From: Notamacropus eugenii | Lineage: Eukaryota > Chordata > Mammalia > Diprotodontia > Macropodidae | Reading direction: 5' to 3' | Length of the DNA stretch: 64,000 nucleotides | Assembly: GCF_028372415.1 (NCBI RefSeq) | Contig: NC_092876.1 | Coordinates: 59,110,385-59,174,384 of the forward strand | Part shown: positions 10,748 to 25,410 of the stretch, piece by piece | Layout: each line of letters starts with the position of its first letter | Position numbering within the stretch: the stretch's first letter is position 1 | Notes under the pieces: model-generated | The model's database searches: none | Seen by the model: only the letters and a program-made list of their open reading frames with translations | What the model was told of the DNA's origin: nothing | Translations under genes and position numbers: made by a program

Positions 10748-11551
10748 AGTATAAGATGTAGATTTATTTTTATTTAATTTTTTTTCAGTTTAAGCTTTAC
10801 AAAAAAAACCAAAATAAAACAAAAAAACCCTTTTTTGCATTCCGTAAAAATTGACAGAAAAGCGCCTGGATTCAGGCTAGATAGAAGAGCAGAACGGTAA
10901 AGCAGATTTCCCGCTCCCTCCCCCCCCACCCTTCCCCCGAAAATAGCATCTCCTTGGGAGCAGGAGTGAGTCTAGAGAACAACACTGAGGACCCACCTTG
11001 GCCTCCTCTCAGAGCTGCCTCCCCTCCCTCACCAATCCCTCTTGGGCCCCCCCCCCACCCCAAACAACTCCCACACACACGTGGAATTGGATTTCCAGTT
11101 TTTCCTCTTTCACACACCACAGTATTTCATAAATTTTTTTTGTTTTACATTTTTTACACCAATGTAACAAAAAGGTGGGAGGGCGGGCCTGGACAGACAG
11201 ATGGACTGTTTGATGCCTATAAATGGATTGGGGGTGGGGTGGGAGAAGGGGACATTGGGGGAAGAGAGAACACCCCCCCCCAAAAAAAACCCAAAACAAA
11301 AACAAATCAAAAACAAAAAACCCAACCCAACAACGTGTGGTCTCCATGGAAACCCCGAAGGAAGGTCTTGTAGGAAAATGTGGTGGAAAGTCGGTCTCAG
11401 ACTGAGAAGGCTTATACAGCTTTATTCACGGGAGAGATGGCGCAGCTCGGAAGCGGACTGTTACGTGACATGGGGGAGGGCGCGGAGGCAGAGTTCTCTA
11501 AGAAAGGAATCTAGTGAGTGCACAGCGCAGCTTGTTAGCAGGAGGACGAGC
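10748..11551 (-). other. CAPZB: CAPZB 3' untranslated region
   Basis: About 800 nt between the beta-2 stop and the tandem poly(A) signals. It is unbroken by any recognised repeat and has strong strand asymmetry: C-runs on the plus strand at 10916-10938, 11049-11060 and 11271-11281, read as G-runs in the mRNA. The region 11281-11330 is A/C-rich on the plus strand, so the mRNA has a GU-rich stretch there. Overlapping open frames of 110-140 codons on both strands in this interval have biased, low-complexity composition and are not credible genes. The extent is inferred from the poly(A) signals, not from a transcript. Confidence 0.85.
10763..10774 (-). terminator. Tandem AATAAA polyadenylation signals of CAPZB
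   Basis: Two abutting AATAAA hexamers on the minus strand (10774-10769 and 10768-10763), 780 nt after the beta-2 stop. Cleavage would be expected about 10-30 nt further on, near 10735-10755. They are the first strong signals downstream of the stop in a plausible context. Confidence 0.8.
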
Positions 11552-13680
<2,129 letters not shown>

Positions 13681-13788
13681 CAACAGCAATTAGTCCCTGT
13701 GACAGCAACACTCAATTGAGAAATGACCTTGTTTCCACATCTCAATCTCTGACCAGAGTGGCATGATGAGCTCACAGGAAGACACACG

Positions 13789-13794
13789 CATGCA
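13789..13794 (-). promoter_or_regulatory. UGCAUG (RBFOX-type) motif downstream of beta-1 cassette exon
   Basis: The minus strand reads TGCATG about 280 nt downstream of the cassette donor. RBFOX proteins bind UGCAUG, and copies downstream of an exon typically promote inclusion in muscle and neurons. A hexamer can occur by chance, so the assignment rests on position only. Confidence 0.4.
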
Positions 13795-13843
13795 CACCCC
13801 TGCCCGGTGTGTGGGGGCACACAAGCCCACCCCCACTCCTCCC

Positions 13844-13845
<2 letters not shown>

Positions 13846-13890
<45 letters not shown>
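13846..13890 (-). repeat. (CA)n microsatellite, transcribed as (UG)22
   Basis: About 22 uninterrupted CA units on the plus strand. CAPZB is transcribed from the minus strand, so the pre-mRNA carries a (UG)n tract 185-230 nt downstream of the cassette-exon donor. Such tracts are known binding sites for TDP-43 and CELF-type splicing factors; any effect here is inferred. Confidence 0.95.
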
Positions 13891-13891
<1 letters not shown>

Positions 13892-14075
13892 CACCCACTT
13901 GAGAGCATCTAGTTGTTACACAGGGTAGATGACGTGACAGGAACCTGCAGTATTAGGGTGCTTGCTTGTTAATCAGCCCCCCGAGGATGTGGGAGGTTAG
14001 TGGCTGTACACAAGGACCGCCTGGGTTTAGTGAGGAGCCTCCCCGTGCCTCTGCAGCGGGCGGGCAGGCGGGTAC

Positions 14076-15263
<1,188 letters not shown>

Positions 15264-15340
15264 CTGAGCCCGTTGACAATGTCCTTTGTTTTCCCAAAGT
15301 AGATTTCATTCAGCGTACTTCTGATTTTATTTTCCATATC
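15264..15340 (-). CDS. CAPZB: CAPZB coding exon, residues 219-244
   Basis: This 77-bp exon encodes DMENKIRSTLNEIYFGKTKD followed by IVNGL and the first two bases (AG) of Arg244. The acceptor is ..ttcttag and the donor is CTCAG|gtaaca. It encodes the long C-terminal helix of CapZ beta that precedes the actin-binding tentacle. It is the shared splice donor for the two alternative C-termini. Its AG end is completed by A (cassette exon, beta-1) or G (terminal exon, beta-2), giving Arg in both cases. Confidence 0.97.
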
Positions 15341-16104
15341 CTAAGAATGGAAAGAGTCAGCGGGGAATCATGGTCAGCAGTCTGAAGAGCCCCGCTCACC
15401 CAAAGACCTTTCACCCCCAAAATCCTATCCCTGTGTAGACTCACTCACCATGACCATCAGAGGGAGGCTTAGGCCCAAGCACAGGGAACAGAAGTTTTTT
15501 TCTCATCACCCACATACAATGGGCAGTTCCAAAAGTCAATAATCTATTTAGATTCCTGTTAGGAACTGCAACCCCTTCAGTCACCAAGGCTAAATTATTA
15601 CTAGTAGTAAAGGATCACAGTCCAGAGATGTTTGCTGAAAGGAAATTTGGGGCCAGCTCTCCTCCGTCTGTTGCCATGCGGTCAGGAGCAGGAAGAGCCC
15701 TAGCCTAGAGGGAGTCCCTTTGAAGTGGGGATCAGCTCTGGTCCCAAAGAGCCATTCTTCTTAGCACCTCCAGGTTCTATTTGCATTCAACAAACCAGGG
15801 ATAGATGATCTCGTGGGGACATGGAAAGGGGCAAGCCAAAGTCTTTGGGGAACCAATTCCACCCTCATGTTTTGCGGAGAAGGTAACTTTGCCATGCATG
15901 GTCCAGCCTGCATCCAACCAGATTCATGGGGAAGAATTTTCCCAGAGCTAAAAGGCCTGAAAAGCTCTTGGAATTGCTATGCAAGTGGAAAAAGGGGAAA
16001 GAAGATGGGACAAGGTTCCAATCTCAGCCTGCCATTCTGGCTAGGTTGCTTTTCCTGCCTAGTTTCCTCCTCTGTAAAACGAATGGGTTGAATGCAATTA
16101 TTTC

Positions 16105-16195
16105 TTTAAGGAGGGAGGAAGAAACAAGCATTTGTTAAGCACTTACTATGAGCTAAACACTGTGTCAAGCTCTTTTCAAACATCATCTCAAGGCC
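16105..16195 (-). mobile_element. MIR-type SINE fragment
   Basis: Antisense MIR/THER-like end: aagcatttgttaagcactta, ctatgagctaaacactgtgt. Confidence 0.6.
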
Positions 16196-16402
16196 CTCCT
16201 AGTTTTTGATTCTAGAGAAAGTCATGTAAAGGGCCCTAAAGTGGTGAGCAGGTTTTGGGGCTAATAATGTCACGAGGGACATTCACCTCTTTGGCTTCAA
16301 TCACCCTGAACTCAAGCACCAAACTGGCAACCTCAACCTCTGTTTCCCACTTGGAGAGCGCCCAAACCAATACAGCCCTGGGCTGGCCTTTCAAGTGCTT
16401 AC

Positions 16403-16468
16403 CTCTACCAGGCGTCCAATGTTGGCTATGTGTGGGGAGGAGTCACACACGGTTTCGTCTTTCTCCAT
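16403..16468 (-). CDS. CAPZB: CAPZB coding exon, residues 197-218
   Basis: This short 66-bp, phase 0-0 exon encodes [20 protein letters not shown] plus VE. The acceptor is ..tttttacag and the donor is GAG|gtaagc. Human CAPZB as I recall it has VSDCSPHIAN here and chicken [10 protein letters not shown]; this gene reads [10 protein letters not shown]. The serine/cysteine positions are therefore rearranged in a loop that is otherwise invariant. The substitutions are small and do not suggest loss of function. The exon is followed after 1.06 kb by the residue 219-244 exon. Confidence 0.96.
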
Positions 16469-16569
16469 CTGTAAAAATACAGACAGGTTTCATGTAACTG
16501 AGAAGTATTACTACAAAAGGGTATCCATCTAAATGGCACGGTGCTGATAGAAATTCTGGGTTAAATGAA

Positions 16570-16745
16570 CAGAGGGCTGGTTTTGGAGTCAGAGGACCCA
16601 GGTTCAGAAACCTCGGACCTGCTACTTGTCACTTGTTGACTTTGGGCAAATCACTAAACCTTTGTGAATCTGTTCATTTCCTCTGTAAAATGAGGGATTG
16701 GGACTCAATGCCCTTCAAAGTCCCTTCTGACTAAAATGTACCACC
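16570..16745 (+). mobile_element. MIR/CORE-type SINE
   Basis: ctggttttggagtcagagga, gactttgggcaaatcactaa, cctctgtaaaatgagggatt, with the marsupial-type 3' end caaagtcccttctgactaaa. Confidence 0.8.
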
Positions 16746-17269
16746 TTCCCCTTCACACACACCTCATACATAATAAGAAACAAGGAGTTGGGGCAGGGCA
16801 CAAGAGGAGAGGTAAGGCCTTTCTCCTCCATCTACAAGCACCCCCCTCCCTCCCCCAATGTCACTAAGGCAGCAGAGGAAGACTGGTAGAAGAGGGAAGA
16901 AGGAAAGGAAGAATGCCTATTTTGGGACACTACTACCTCAACAGGATCTCCAGCCTCTAGGGGAGCCCCAGTTTCTCAAAGCCTGAACTGACTTGATACT
17001 GGGCATCTGTTGAGTCTTTGGATCTGTGAGTCAGTCAGTTCTGGAAGGGGACCTCAAGAGGTCATCCTCACTACAGTGAGCCTCTGGGGGCAAGGTAAAG
17101 TAACACAGAGGGTTGATCATGTAACTTAGCAGAGAAAAGAGACATTAGATTCTTGGCCTCCAGGGACATCAAACAGCAGGCCAAATGGAAGCCAGGTAGT
17201 GGAATGCTCTGGAGTGTACCCTCAACTCTGTTGGCACTGCTACTGGTAGAGGCAGGGCAGGAATTTATT

Positions 17270-17372
17270 CTGTTGCCTCTCAGATGGAGAAATAGACACA
17301 GAAAGAGTCTTGGGTCCAAGGTCATAAAATGAATGAGTGGAAAAGCTGAATTACAGCGTAAGAACCCGGGAA
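17270..17372 (-). mobile_element. MIR-type SINE fragment
   Basis: Antisense piece: cagatggagaaatagacaca, ccaaggtcataaaatgaatg, agctgaattac. Confidence 0.5.
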
Positions 17373-18371
17373 CCAAAACTTCATGATGCTCATCATGGAA
17401 GCTGGAGAAGAAGAAAGAGTCCAAGCTGGGGACTACAATCTGGGGCGGATGTATCACAGAAAGTATGGCTCCCACATGGAAGAGCTGCCACAGAAAAAGG
17501 AGAACTGACTTTTGTCAGACACATCCTCCAGTTTTCTTGCCATCCTGGCTGTCTTCCGGATACAATTTGCCTCATCCACGTCCTTACTAAAACATGGCAC
17601 CTCTAAAAGGGCTCTAGATGTGTTCTAATCAGGTCAGAGGACAGCGGGATTATCCCACCACCTTCTGAGACTTGGACCCCCTCATATCACACCACTGAGT
17701 CATGCTGAGCTTACAATCTGCTGTTTCCTCTCAGTCTTTCACCTATCACTGACTACTCTATTTTCTCACCAAGTCAGCTCTCTCTGCTAGCAATAATGAG
17801 CAGAAAGAAACACCTAAGTTACGTAAGAGAACATCCAGCCATCATAAATGAAATGATATCTCCAGGTCCAGGCCAATTACCTCCTAGGTACTAGAGAGGG
17901 TGAAAGATGTGATCACAGAGCCACTGCTGTAATCTCTGAGAAAGAATGAAAATAAGCAAAGGTTATGATTTTTCAAAAAGGGGACCAAGGGTAGATTCTG
18001 GAAAATTACTATCAGTAAGCATGACAGGGGTCCCCAGCAAAGTTTAGCATGAATTACTTAATAATCATAGCCAAGAGTGCTGAGCGATTCACATCGTCCT
18101 GGAGTGAGGCCACTCGGGGCAGACAGCCAAATCCTGCTCCAGTCCTGTTCAACCTTTTTATCAACAACTTGGATGAGGAGAAGGCAAGCAGACTTATTAG
18201 ATCTATCACAGAGATGACACAAACTGGGGAAAGAGAGCTAATGTCCTGGCTGACAGAATCATGATTAGAAAAGATCCTGGCAGGGAGAGACAATAGGCTG
18301 CAACAAACAGGATGACATCAAGTTCTGCAATTAGGTTCAAACATCAGTTGGCTCAAGTGTAAGGTGGGGGT

Positions 18372-18582
18372 GGCAAACAGAGCACTTGCCTGGAGTCAGG
18401 CAGTCCTCAGGTCAAGTCCAGTCTCAGACACTTCCTAGACATGTGACCCTGAGCAAGTCACTTAACCTGCCCACCTCAGTTTCCTCAACTGTAAAATGGG
18501 GATAGTCATACTAGCTACCCCCACAGGGTTATTGTGAAGATCAAATGACATATCTGTAAAGAGCTCAGTGCCTGGCACATGA
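18372..18582 (+). mobile_element. MIR/CORE-type SINE inside the L3/CR1 LINE
   Basis: agcacttgcctggagtcagg, catgtgaccctgagcaagtc, ctgtaaaatggggatagtca, cagggttattgtgaagatca, cagtgcctggcacat. Inserted between contiguous L3 segments. Confidence 0.85.
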
Positions 18583-18625
18583 CCCTGAGGGGAGAATATG
18601 GGTCAACAGCAGGCAGCCCTCGTAT

Positions 18626-18895
18626 CCATGCAGACTGCATGAAGAGGCCACAGGAGAATCCCTGCAAACTGGGTGGCCCAGGCATGGACTTGGATGGATT
18701 AAGAAAGGCATCACGGGGGCATGTATAAGATGGTTCTTTATGACAAATTCTCCTTGACTTGACTTGGAGACAGCATCATCAGCACTGGTACGGAGACCTC
18801 AGGCCTGTAAGACCTGACTTAGCTGTGACCTTGCCAGTAAGGGCAGCTCTTTATCAATGATGGATGACTGAATGACAGGGCTAGCCTTCAGAAGG
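18626..18895. other. Unassigned block between L3/CR1 segments
   Basis: Lies between L3-like sequence (up to about 18625) and later L3 sequence. It does not match the L3 that I know and no family was recognised. Probably another insertion. Confidence 0.4.
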
Positions 18896-19009
18896 TCCAG
18901 TCCAGCCAGTCTGTTGCTGTATAGTCTGTGAGCTAAAAGAGCATCTGGTTTGAAGCTTGCTGACCAGATGATCTCTTGCTCCTCCTCCTCTTATTACTCT
19001 ACAAGTAAG

Positions 19010-19112
19010 AGACACACAACATGGCATAGTGAAAGTACACTAGCCTAGGTTACAAAGGCTATTTCCCAGTCCTAGCCTTGCCACTAACTACCAGTATGAC
19101 CCATGCCTGGCA
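19010..19112 (+). mobile_element. MIR-type SINE fragment within L3/CR1
   Basis: catggcatagtgaaagtaca, gtcctagccttgccactaac: a diverged MIR head. Confidence 0.5.
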
Positions 19113-19697
19113 GATTCTGTGTTTAATATAGTGAGTGGCTTTATGAAGCCAACTGAACAGTGTGTGAGGACGCAGCTGTTGGGAAGGCTGGTGCAAGCTC
19201 AGGTCCCACCATTCTAAGTGCTAGCACAGTGCTGCACTGGTCAGGCCCTGGGGGAGGCCCTCACAGCTCCATTCTAGGCACCAGGTTTTAAGAAGGCATT
19301 GACAAAGTGGAACACAACCAGGTCAGTAAAAGATCTGGAAACACACAAAGAGGGCAAATGGGTGAAAGCCCTTGAGGCATTAAACACGAGAGAGAAGACA
19401 TCAAGGAACATTCCTCTGGCCAACAATCAGAAAGTGAGGCCTGTTCTGTGCAGCTTCAGAGGTGAGAACCAGCCAGGGTCACTGGATAGAAATTCCAGGG
19501 AGATAACATTGGGATAAACATCAAGGCTGAACTTCCTACCATCAGAGCTGCTCACAGAAGTAATGGGTTGCCTGTGTTCAAGCTCAAGCTGGATGATCTC
19601 TCCTTGGTCAGGGGTGATATCGAGAGGATTCCTGCACTGGGGGGCAGGTGACATTAGAAGACCTCTAGAAGCTGGGTCAGTTCTGAGATTGGACACT

Positions 19698-21328
19698 AAG
19701 ATCCCTGGTTCTATCAGGATGGCTTTTCTGAAAGACTGAAAAAAGCAAAAAGAAAAGAAAGGCAGAATACAAGATGACTATTTCTTTAGACAAATTATGG
19801 AAGGAAGAAACTCTCCTTGGAAGTACAGATTTTCAGAAAGCTTTAGGCAGAGAAGGAATGTGATAGTTCCCCTGTGGAGGAGCCCTTGACAGGCCAAGTT
19901 AGATGTTGGGAAATGCTCCTCTATGGAGTTAGGGGTAGATGGGTTAAGGGTGAAAATCTCTTCTCAAAGACATGAAGCTAAAAGGCTAACTTGAGTTCAC
20001 TAGGGTTTCTGGTCTAACATGTCACCGTAAGCAGGGCTGCAAATGTTTACTGGAACAAACTTTTGATGAATAAACCCTGATTTCCAAGACAACAAATTCA
20101 AATATATGTTGAAGCAACATTGCTTACGGGGAAGAGTGCGTTTAGGGTTAGGGAGCAAGGACAGGGATGGTGTTCACCCATTTTAAATGGAATTGCTGGA
20201 AACAAACCTGCTGGATTTGTGTCCTCCCTTCTCCACTACAAATGGTTTCTATGCCCACAGTGAAGGAAGCTCAGAGAACTGGCCTTTAGTTTTCTTTTTT
20301 TTTTTTGGGGGGGGGGGGGGGGAGGCACAGGCAGGAACTTGACTATCACTTGTAAAGACAGAAGTTGAGAGCTGGAAGAAAAGGCATGAGCCATACCACT
20401 CTAAGTAGACATTCCTCTTCAGCCGGCCCCACACCTCCCAAACTCCATGGAGACTGGCAATCCAATGCCTGGCAGCCATAGGGAAAGGGCAGAGGTCAAG
20501 ACAGAAGTGAGGGCCCCAGTGGAGCGAACAGCAGGTGACTGGAGTCAGGAAGGCATTCTTGGCACAGGGTCCTGATCACAGGGGCAAACTCACATGGCTG
20601 ACTCATCCTTTCCATTTATCTGCCTCTTCCTTGTCTCACAACAACAGAGGTGCCTCAAGGCCAGATTTCTTTCACAATCATTCCAAAAAGCTCATAAAGC
20701 AAACGACATCTCAAAAGTGGTGGAGGGAGAGAGGGACAGGTGAAGGACTTCTCACTGGAGGAGGCTTTCTCTGCACTGCGGGCTGCCTTGGGAGCACAGC
20801 TGACTACACTGGGGCAAGTGCTCCAAGTACCTCGGACCTGTCCTTTGGACAGAAGTGACGAGACCAGAGGGTGGAAGGGCAGAAGAGTCTGAGGAGCAGC
20901 AGGGGAGATTTTGGCACTCATAAATATGTCTCCACATGCTCCCCACTGACACCCCCTACTAACTTCTCTCTACACCTGGTCAGGGCCAACTCACTGGCAA
21001 CACACGCCAGCCAAAAACTGAATTGTTTTTTGTTTTTGCTATGCATATGTTATTACATTCTTATAAAAGCTGATGCCAGAAGAAAAACATTTTTATGTGC
21101 TGTGGACGCACAGATGTTCTGCGAGGTGATTCCAGTTGAGTCTTAAGTCAGCGACCAGTATATCCCCAATCAACTATCCTCTCAAAAAGTCATTCTTCCA
21201 GTGATCATGAAACAGAAATGACTTTGCAAGATTTCCCAGGAGATGAAGGGAACACTGTGCATCTTCCTATGGTCACTTCTTGGCTCTCTGAGCACAGCAC
21301 CCCAAGAGCTGAATATGATAATAGAACA
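19698..21328. other. CAPZB intron, mostly unassigned; T/G homopolymer junction
   Basis: No repeat or exon recognised apart from a T12 run abutting a G18 run at about 20296-20323. The short open frames around it are not coding in character. Confidence 0.45.
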
Positions 21329-21329
21329 G

Positions 21330-21422
21330 AACAGCTAACACTTAGATAGTGCTTACTATGGGCCAGGCACTATGCTAACTCCAAGTACAATTTACGTTGT
21401 CCTTAAAATCACTGCAACAGAG
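21330..21422 (-). mobile_element. MIR-type SINE fragment
   Basis: Antisense: cagctaacacttagatagtg, cttactatgggccaggcact. Confidence 0.65.
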
Positions 21423-21865
21423 AGATCTGGACTTCATCCTGCTTCCCAGGCCTCTCTGCACCACTTCTGCCTGTCCCCAGAGCCCACAGATTGGTTTCTT
21501 TCCTCTTGGCTGGATTTCTCTGCCTTTGTCCATCTGATCCAGTAGAGTGGACAACTGTTTCCTGCCAGATTTTGGGAGACTTGGGAAAATGACTTGGTTA
21601 GAAACTGTGAGATGTCATGTGGATTACACCAGTAAATAGTCATATCTGCTCTCCAGGATGCTGGGGTTATGTAAGACAATGGAAGGAAAATTATGACCTG
21701 GACGCACATTTTAGATGATGTTAAAAATGGCTCAGCTTCCAGGAAAGGTAAAGTGCAACTCACTTTTACAGACGCCCCAGGGGCAAATTTCAATGTGATT
21801 CTCAGACATTCTGGAACACTTCCATCACCTCTACTTCTAACATCAATTAGTGGTGTTCACCAACC

Positions 21866-22080
21866 TATCTCTCTCTTCTTTCTTTCTCTTTCTTTGTCTC
21901 TCTCATCCATCCATCCATCCATCCGTCTGTCTCTCTCTTTCTCCACGTATACAGCTGGAGAGGACTGATCAGAGTTAAGAGTTTTCCATGTACAGTGACA
22001 TGATTCCTGACTCTCCTCCTTAATGTATGTGTGTGTGTGTATGTACGTATACATATATAACATATATGTATATATCTTTA
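21866..22080 (+). repeat. Simple-repeat cluster (TC-rich, CATC, TG/TA)
   Basis: CT-rich tract 21870-21905, five CATC units at 21905-21925, another TC tract, then TG and TA alternations at 22025-22075. Confidence 0.85.
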
Positions 22081-24178
22081 CTTTCTTTTCAGCCAAGAAC
22101 TCCATAAATCTAGCCACCCAGTGGTCACCACCAGGAAGATCTCACCATACTCAACCACTGGCCCCCCTAATGCCTACTGCAGCTTAGCTTCGGTAGTCCC
22201 CCATGTTGTAGTTCTCAACCCTAGGCACCTCTGTGGAACACCAGGTACATGACAACAGCTGTAGTCTTTAAATTTCCTTTGGTGAAAAATACATTCCCTG
22301 CCTTTCCCCCACCCCAGCCCTCCCTTTGTTCCACCACATCTGGAAGAGGGGGTAATGGACTTTTCCAGCTCGTTGAAAATATATGGTTTTGCCTAATTGC
22401 CTAGCACAAGTCAGAGAGGATTTTCCTGCTATGATAAATGGCTGGGGGGGTCTCCACTGGTGTTTTATTGCCTGGTGATATATCATGGGGTGACTATTGC
22501 TGGATGGGAAGAGAATTCAGCCTGCAAATGACTGGCCTAATCTCCCCACTCGGCAGAACATTCCACCTTCATTGCTAAATATTTAGAGTCTGAAAAAAAC
22601 ATCAAATGCACATCTGCAGAGCCATTCCCCAGATCGGAAACCTTGGCTCCCTCCCCAGAGATGTACACTCTCTCTTCTTTCCCACATCTCCAGCTGTCAC
22701 ACTGGGTGACCTTGTGATGCAACTTCCTCTTTAACATGTTCACCTGGCCCCATCTCCTCTGCCCCCACATTAGGGTCTGACAGCAAGAGATCACCAATGT
22801 TTTTTAAGGCCCTTCAATCACCTTCGGTGTGAGGACCACTCCCTCAAAGCAACACAGAAAAGAAGGCTTGACAGTTGAGGTGATAGTCTTTAAGAGTTTC
22901 TACAGCCAAAAAATTATGCCACAGCCAACTACCTGATGAGTTTCTTGGAATTTAGCTAAGTTGTCTTCTAGAATATGGACCTGTGGTTCATTGTCAGGCC
23001 TCATGTTCAGGAGTCTAAGATGAGGCATCAGTGGAACATGTCAGTGAAGGGCCCTAGATTCTCTTGTAGTCAAAATTGGTTCATGCAACTCTGACAAGAT
23101 GGTCATGCTTTACCACGACCTGATGGGAGTTCCCTTCTGACAGTTCTGATGGGGCAAATCAGCAGAAATGTTTTGCTTCATGCTCTGCTTTGTTCATCAG
23201 ATGCAGTCTCTAGGTCACATCATCTGAGGGGTTGTCCTGGCTGTGCCACACATGAACCAAGTGTTGCTTTCGCTCAAGTAGAGCTCTCTAAGAAAGGGAT
23301 GGGAACAAGGGGAATCAGATGAGTGACTGAAGCCACTCCACAGCATTCCCCAGTGGATATACTTCCTCAGTGTAGACTCTGGGTGTTTTCACCAATTCGG
23401 AGGTGCTTCAGACTTCCACTTTTGCTGGGCAATGAATACCCTGCTTGGCTTTCTAGGGGGAGCAGAGGAGGCTGTTCATGCTGTGTTTTTCATAATGGAT
23501 CTTTACTGTAGCCTGCTGGGCTGGAAGGCTGAGAGTGACCTTCTCTGCTGGCCTATTTACCTTCAGCTATGAATGATCCTCAACAGGGGCCAGGCTGGCT
23601 TTCAGCACACAGCACCCAGAATGCTCATCCTTGTCTATGCAGCTCCAAAACCAAAGTGCCCTTCTTGTCCCAAGTGCTTGCAGGGAAAAGGCAAGGAACA
23701 ACTCTAATGAGTCCAAGTCTCCAACCAAATCTGGGTCAAAGCTGGGACAGCTTAATCACTATGGTCTGTTATACTTCTACAAGTTAAGTCTATGTTTGGA
23801 GGGAGGGGTAGGAAGGGACAAGAAGAGGCCAAAGGATGACTCAGTAGAATGTAAAAGTCATCCATTCACTTAGGTATCTACAAGTGCAGCTCATGGGGCT
23901 CTGGTATCCTGGCCAACGATCTGCAAGCAGCAAGATCAGTGACCCCGAGCCTCATCTGACCATCAGAAAAAGATCCAGAGGCCATGCATGACCTGAAGCA
24001 TATCTTCCTACTTTGGGCTCCTTGTGGGGCCATTTCAAGTCCCATGAGTTACCGCAACCTTGAGAAGAAGTTAAACATGGAGTTTCTTTATTTCCTCAGA
24101 AAGGGTGGTGTCTTCAGCCTCATTGGTTTTTGGTAGATTTCCACATAAGGGCTCATTTGAGGTTCCCCCACACTCTGA
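22081..24178. other. CAPZB intron, nothing recognised
   Basis: About 2.1 kb without a repeat family or exon that I can identify on either strand. Confidence 0.4.
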
Positions 24179-24179
24179 A

Positions 24180-24318
24180 ACAGGTCAATACAGGGATTAT
24201 GACTCCTATTTTACAGATAAAGAAAGCAAGCCTCAGGGAGGCAGTGTCCTGTTTGTGTGGTCACACCACTAATAGATACCAGGGACAGGATTTGAACACA
24301 GGCCTCTTGAAAGCAATG
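24180..24318 (-). mobile_element. MIR-type SINE
   Basis: Antisense: gactcctattttacagataa, gggaggcagtgtcctgtttg, caggatttgaacacaggcct. Confidence 0.75.
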
Positions 24319-24744
24319 CAACATTGTGATGTCACTAATGCAGCAGTGTTGGTATAGCCTGTGAGCCTGGTCATGGCTGAGTTATCATGCTCTTGCTCCT
24401 AGCCACTAGTAAGGAATGGCTGCAGGATGAGTCAACGTGTGACCAGACTCTGCTGATTTAACAGGAATACAAACCACTATGTCAGCATCATGGTGAACCC
24501 AGGGAAAAGGGTCAGCAGGCCTGGGAGCCTGGCACATTCACTGTGGCCCATTCCAGCCGGCTCCCACAGCGTGAAGGAAGTGAAGCCACAGATCCTGCAT
24601 TAAGGGATCCTACAGAAGGCACAAGGTCCAAGAAGGAAGCATAGCACTCTATATTTATATAGGCAGCAGCCATGGGCCCAGGAGTCCAGACACCTATTAT
24701 TCTAGCTCCAGCTTGGCCAAGAATCAGCTGCCAGGCCAGGCATT

Positions 24745-24870
24745 CTTTTCTCAATTTTCTCATCTGCAAAACGAGGGGATTGGTTAGATGACAAAATCTC
24801 TGAAGTCTCTGGTAGCTAAAATGTTGCCTACTCAGAGGTCGCTTCCAGCTCTGTAGACATTCTATGTTCT
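24745..24870 (+). mobile_element. MIR/CORE SINE 3' half
   Basis: ttttctcatctgcaaaacga, ggggattggttagatgacaa, tcgcttccagctctgtagac. Confidence 0.65.
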
Positions 24871-24964
24871 AAAGCCCACCCAGTATGGTCTGTGTGCATT
24901 TTTAGGGTCCTCCAAACCATTGTCTTTTGAGTTTATATTCTAGTTTTCTCTGGAGTGTCCATGT

Positions 24965-25048
24965 TCCAGCTATGCTGGGCCTGGAGTGCGGAAAACCTGA
25001 GTTCAAATCTTGCCTCAGATGCTCACTAGCTCAAGAGTCTCACTGTCC
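24965..25048 (+). mobile_element. tRNA-derived SINE head fragment
   Basis: gctgggcctggagtgcggaa, cctgagttcaaatcttgcct, cagatgctcactagct: head only. Confidence 0.6.
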
Positions 25049-25249
25049 ACAAGGCTACTCTGACTCAGGCAGCCCTTCTCAGGAATGTGGCCCATACCAT
25101 GGGCCTCCTGGTCCACCACAGCAGCTCTGGGTTTGACCTCTCTGGTACTATGTGTCTGTGCTTCTTGGCATCCACAAGTCACCCAAAATTGTGGAAGAGG
25201 CATCTCCCGACTGCACAGAGCCTGTGCTGCCAGCAGGGACAGGAATTCC

Positions 25250-25410
25250 AGGATTCAGCATTGGAAAGACCCACAGAGACCAAACAGAGACCCAAAGAGA
25301 ATAAAGAATCTGTCCAAGCAAGGTCAGACATGTATAGAGTAGCAGAGATAAGATTTGAACCCAGGGTTCCAACTTTAAATATGGAGTACTTTCCCCAATA
25401 TACCAAGTTG
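25250..25410 (-). mobile_element. MIR-type SINE
   Basis: Antisense: aagacccacagagaccaaac, gcagagataagatttgaacc, cagggttccaac. Confidence 0.6.

Larger units (their letters stand above)
17820..19697 (+). mobile_element. L3/CR1-clade LINE with nested insertions
   Basis: Sense L3/CR1. The first part (17820-18372) includes the stretch 18141-18180 that translates as PAPVLFNLFINNLDE, the RT motif region of L3/CR1. Contiguity is interrupted by a SINE (18372-18582), an unassigned block (about 18626-18895) and a MIR-like piece (about 19010-19110). The 3' part resumes at about 19110 (actggtcaggccctggggga, ctaggcaccaggttttaaga) and ends near gttctgagattggacac. Dead and old. Confidence 0.82.
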
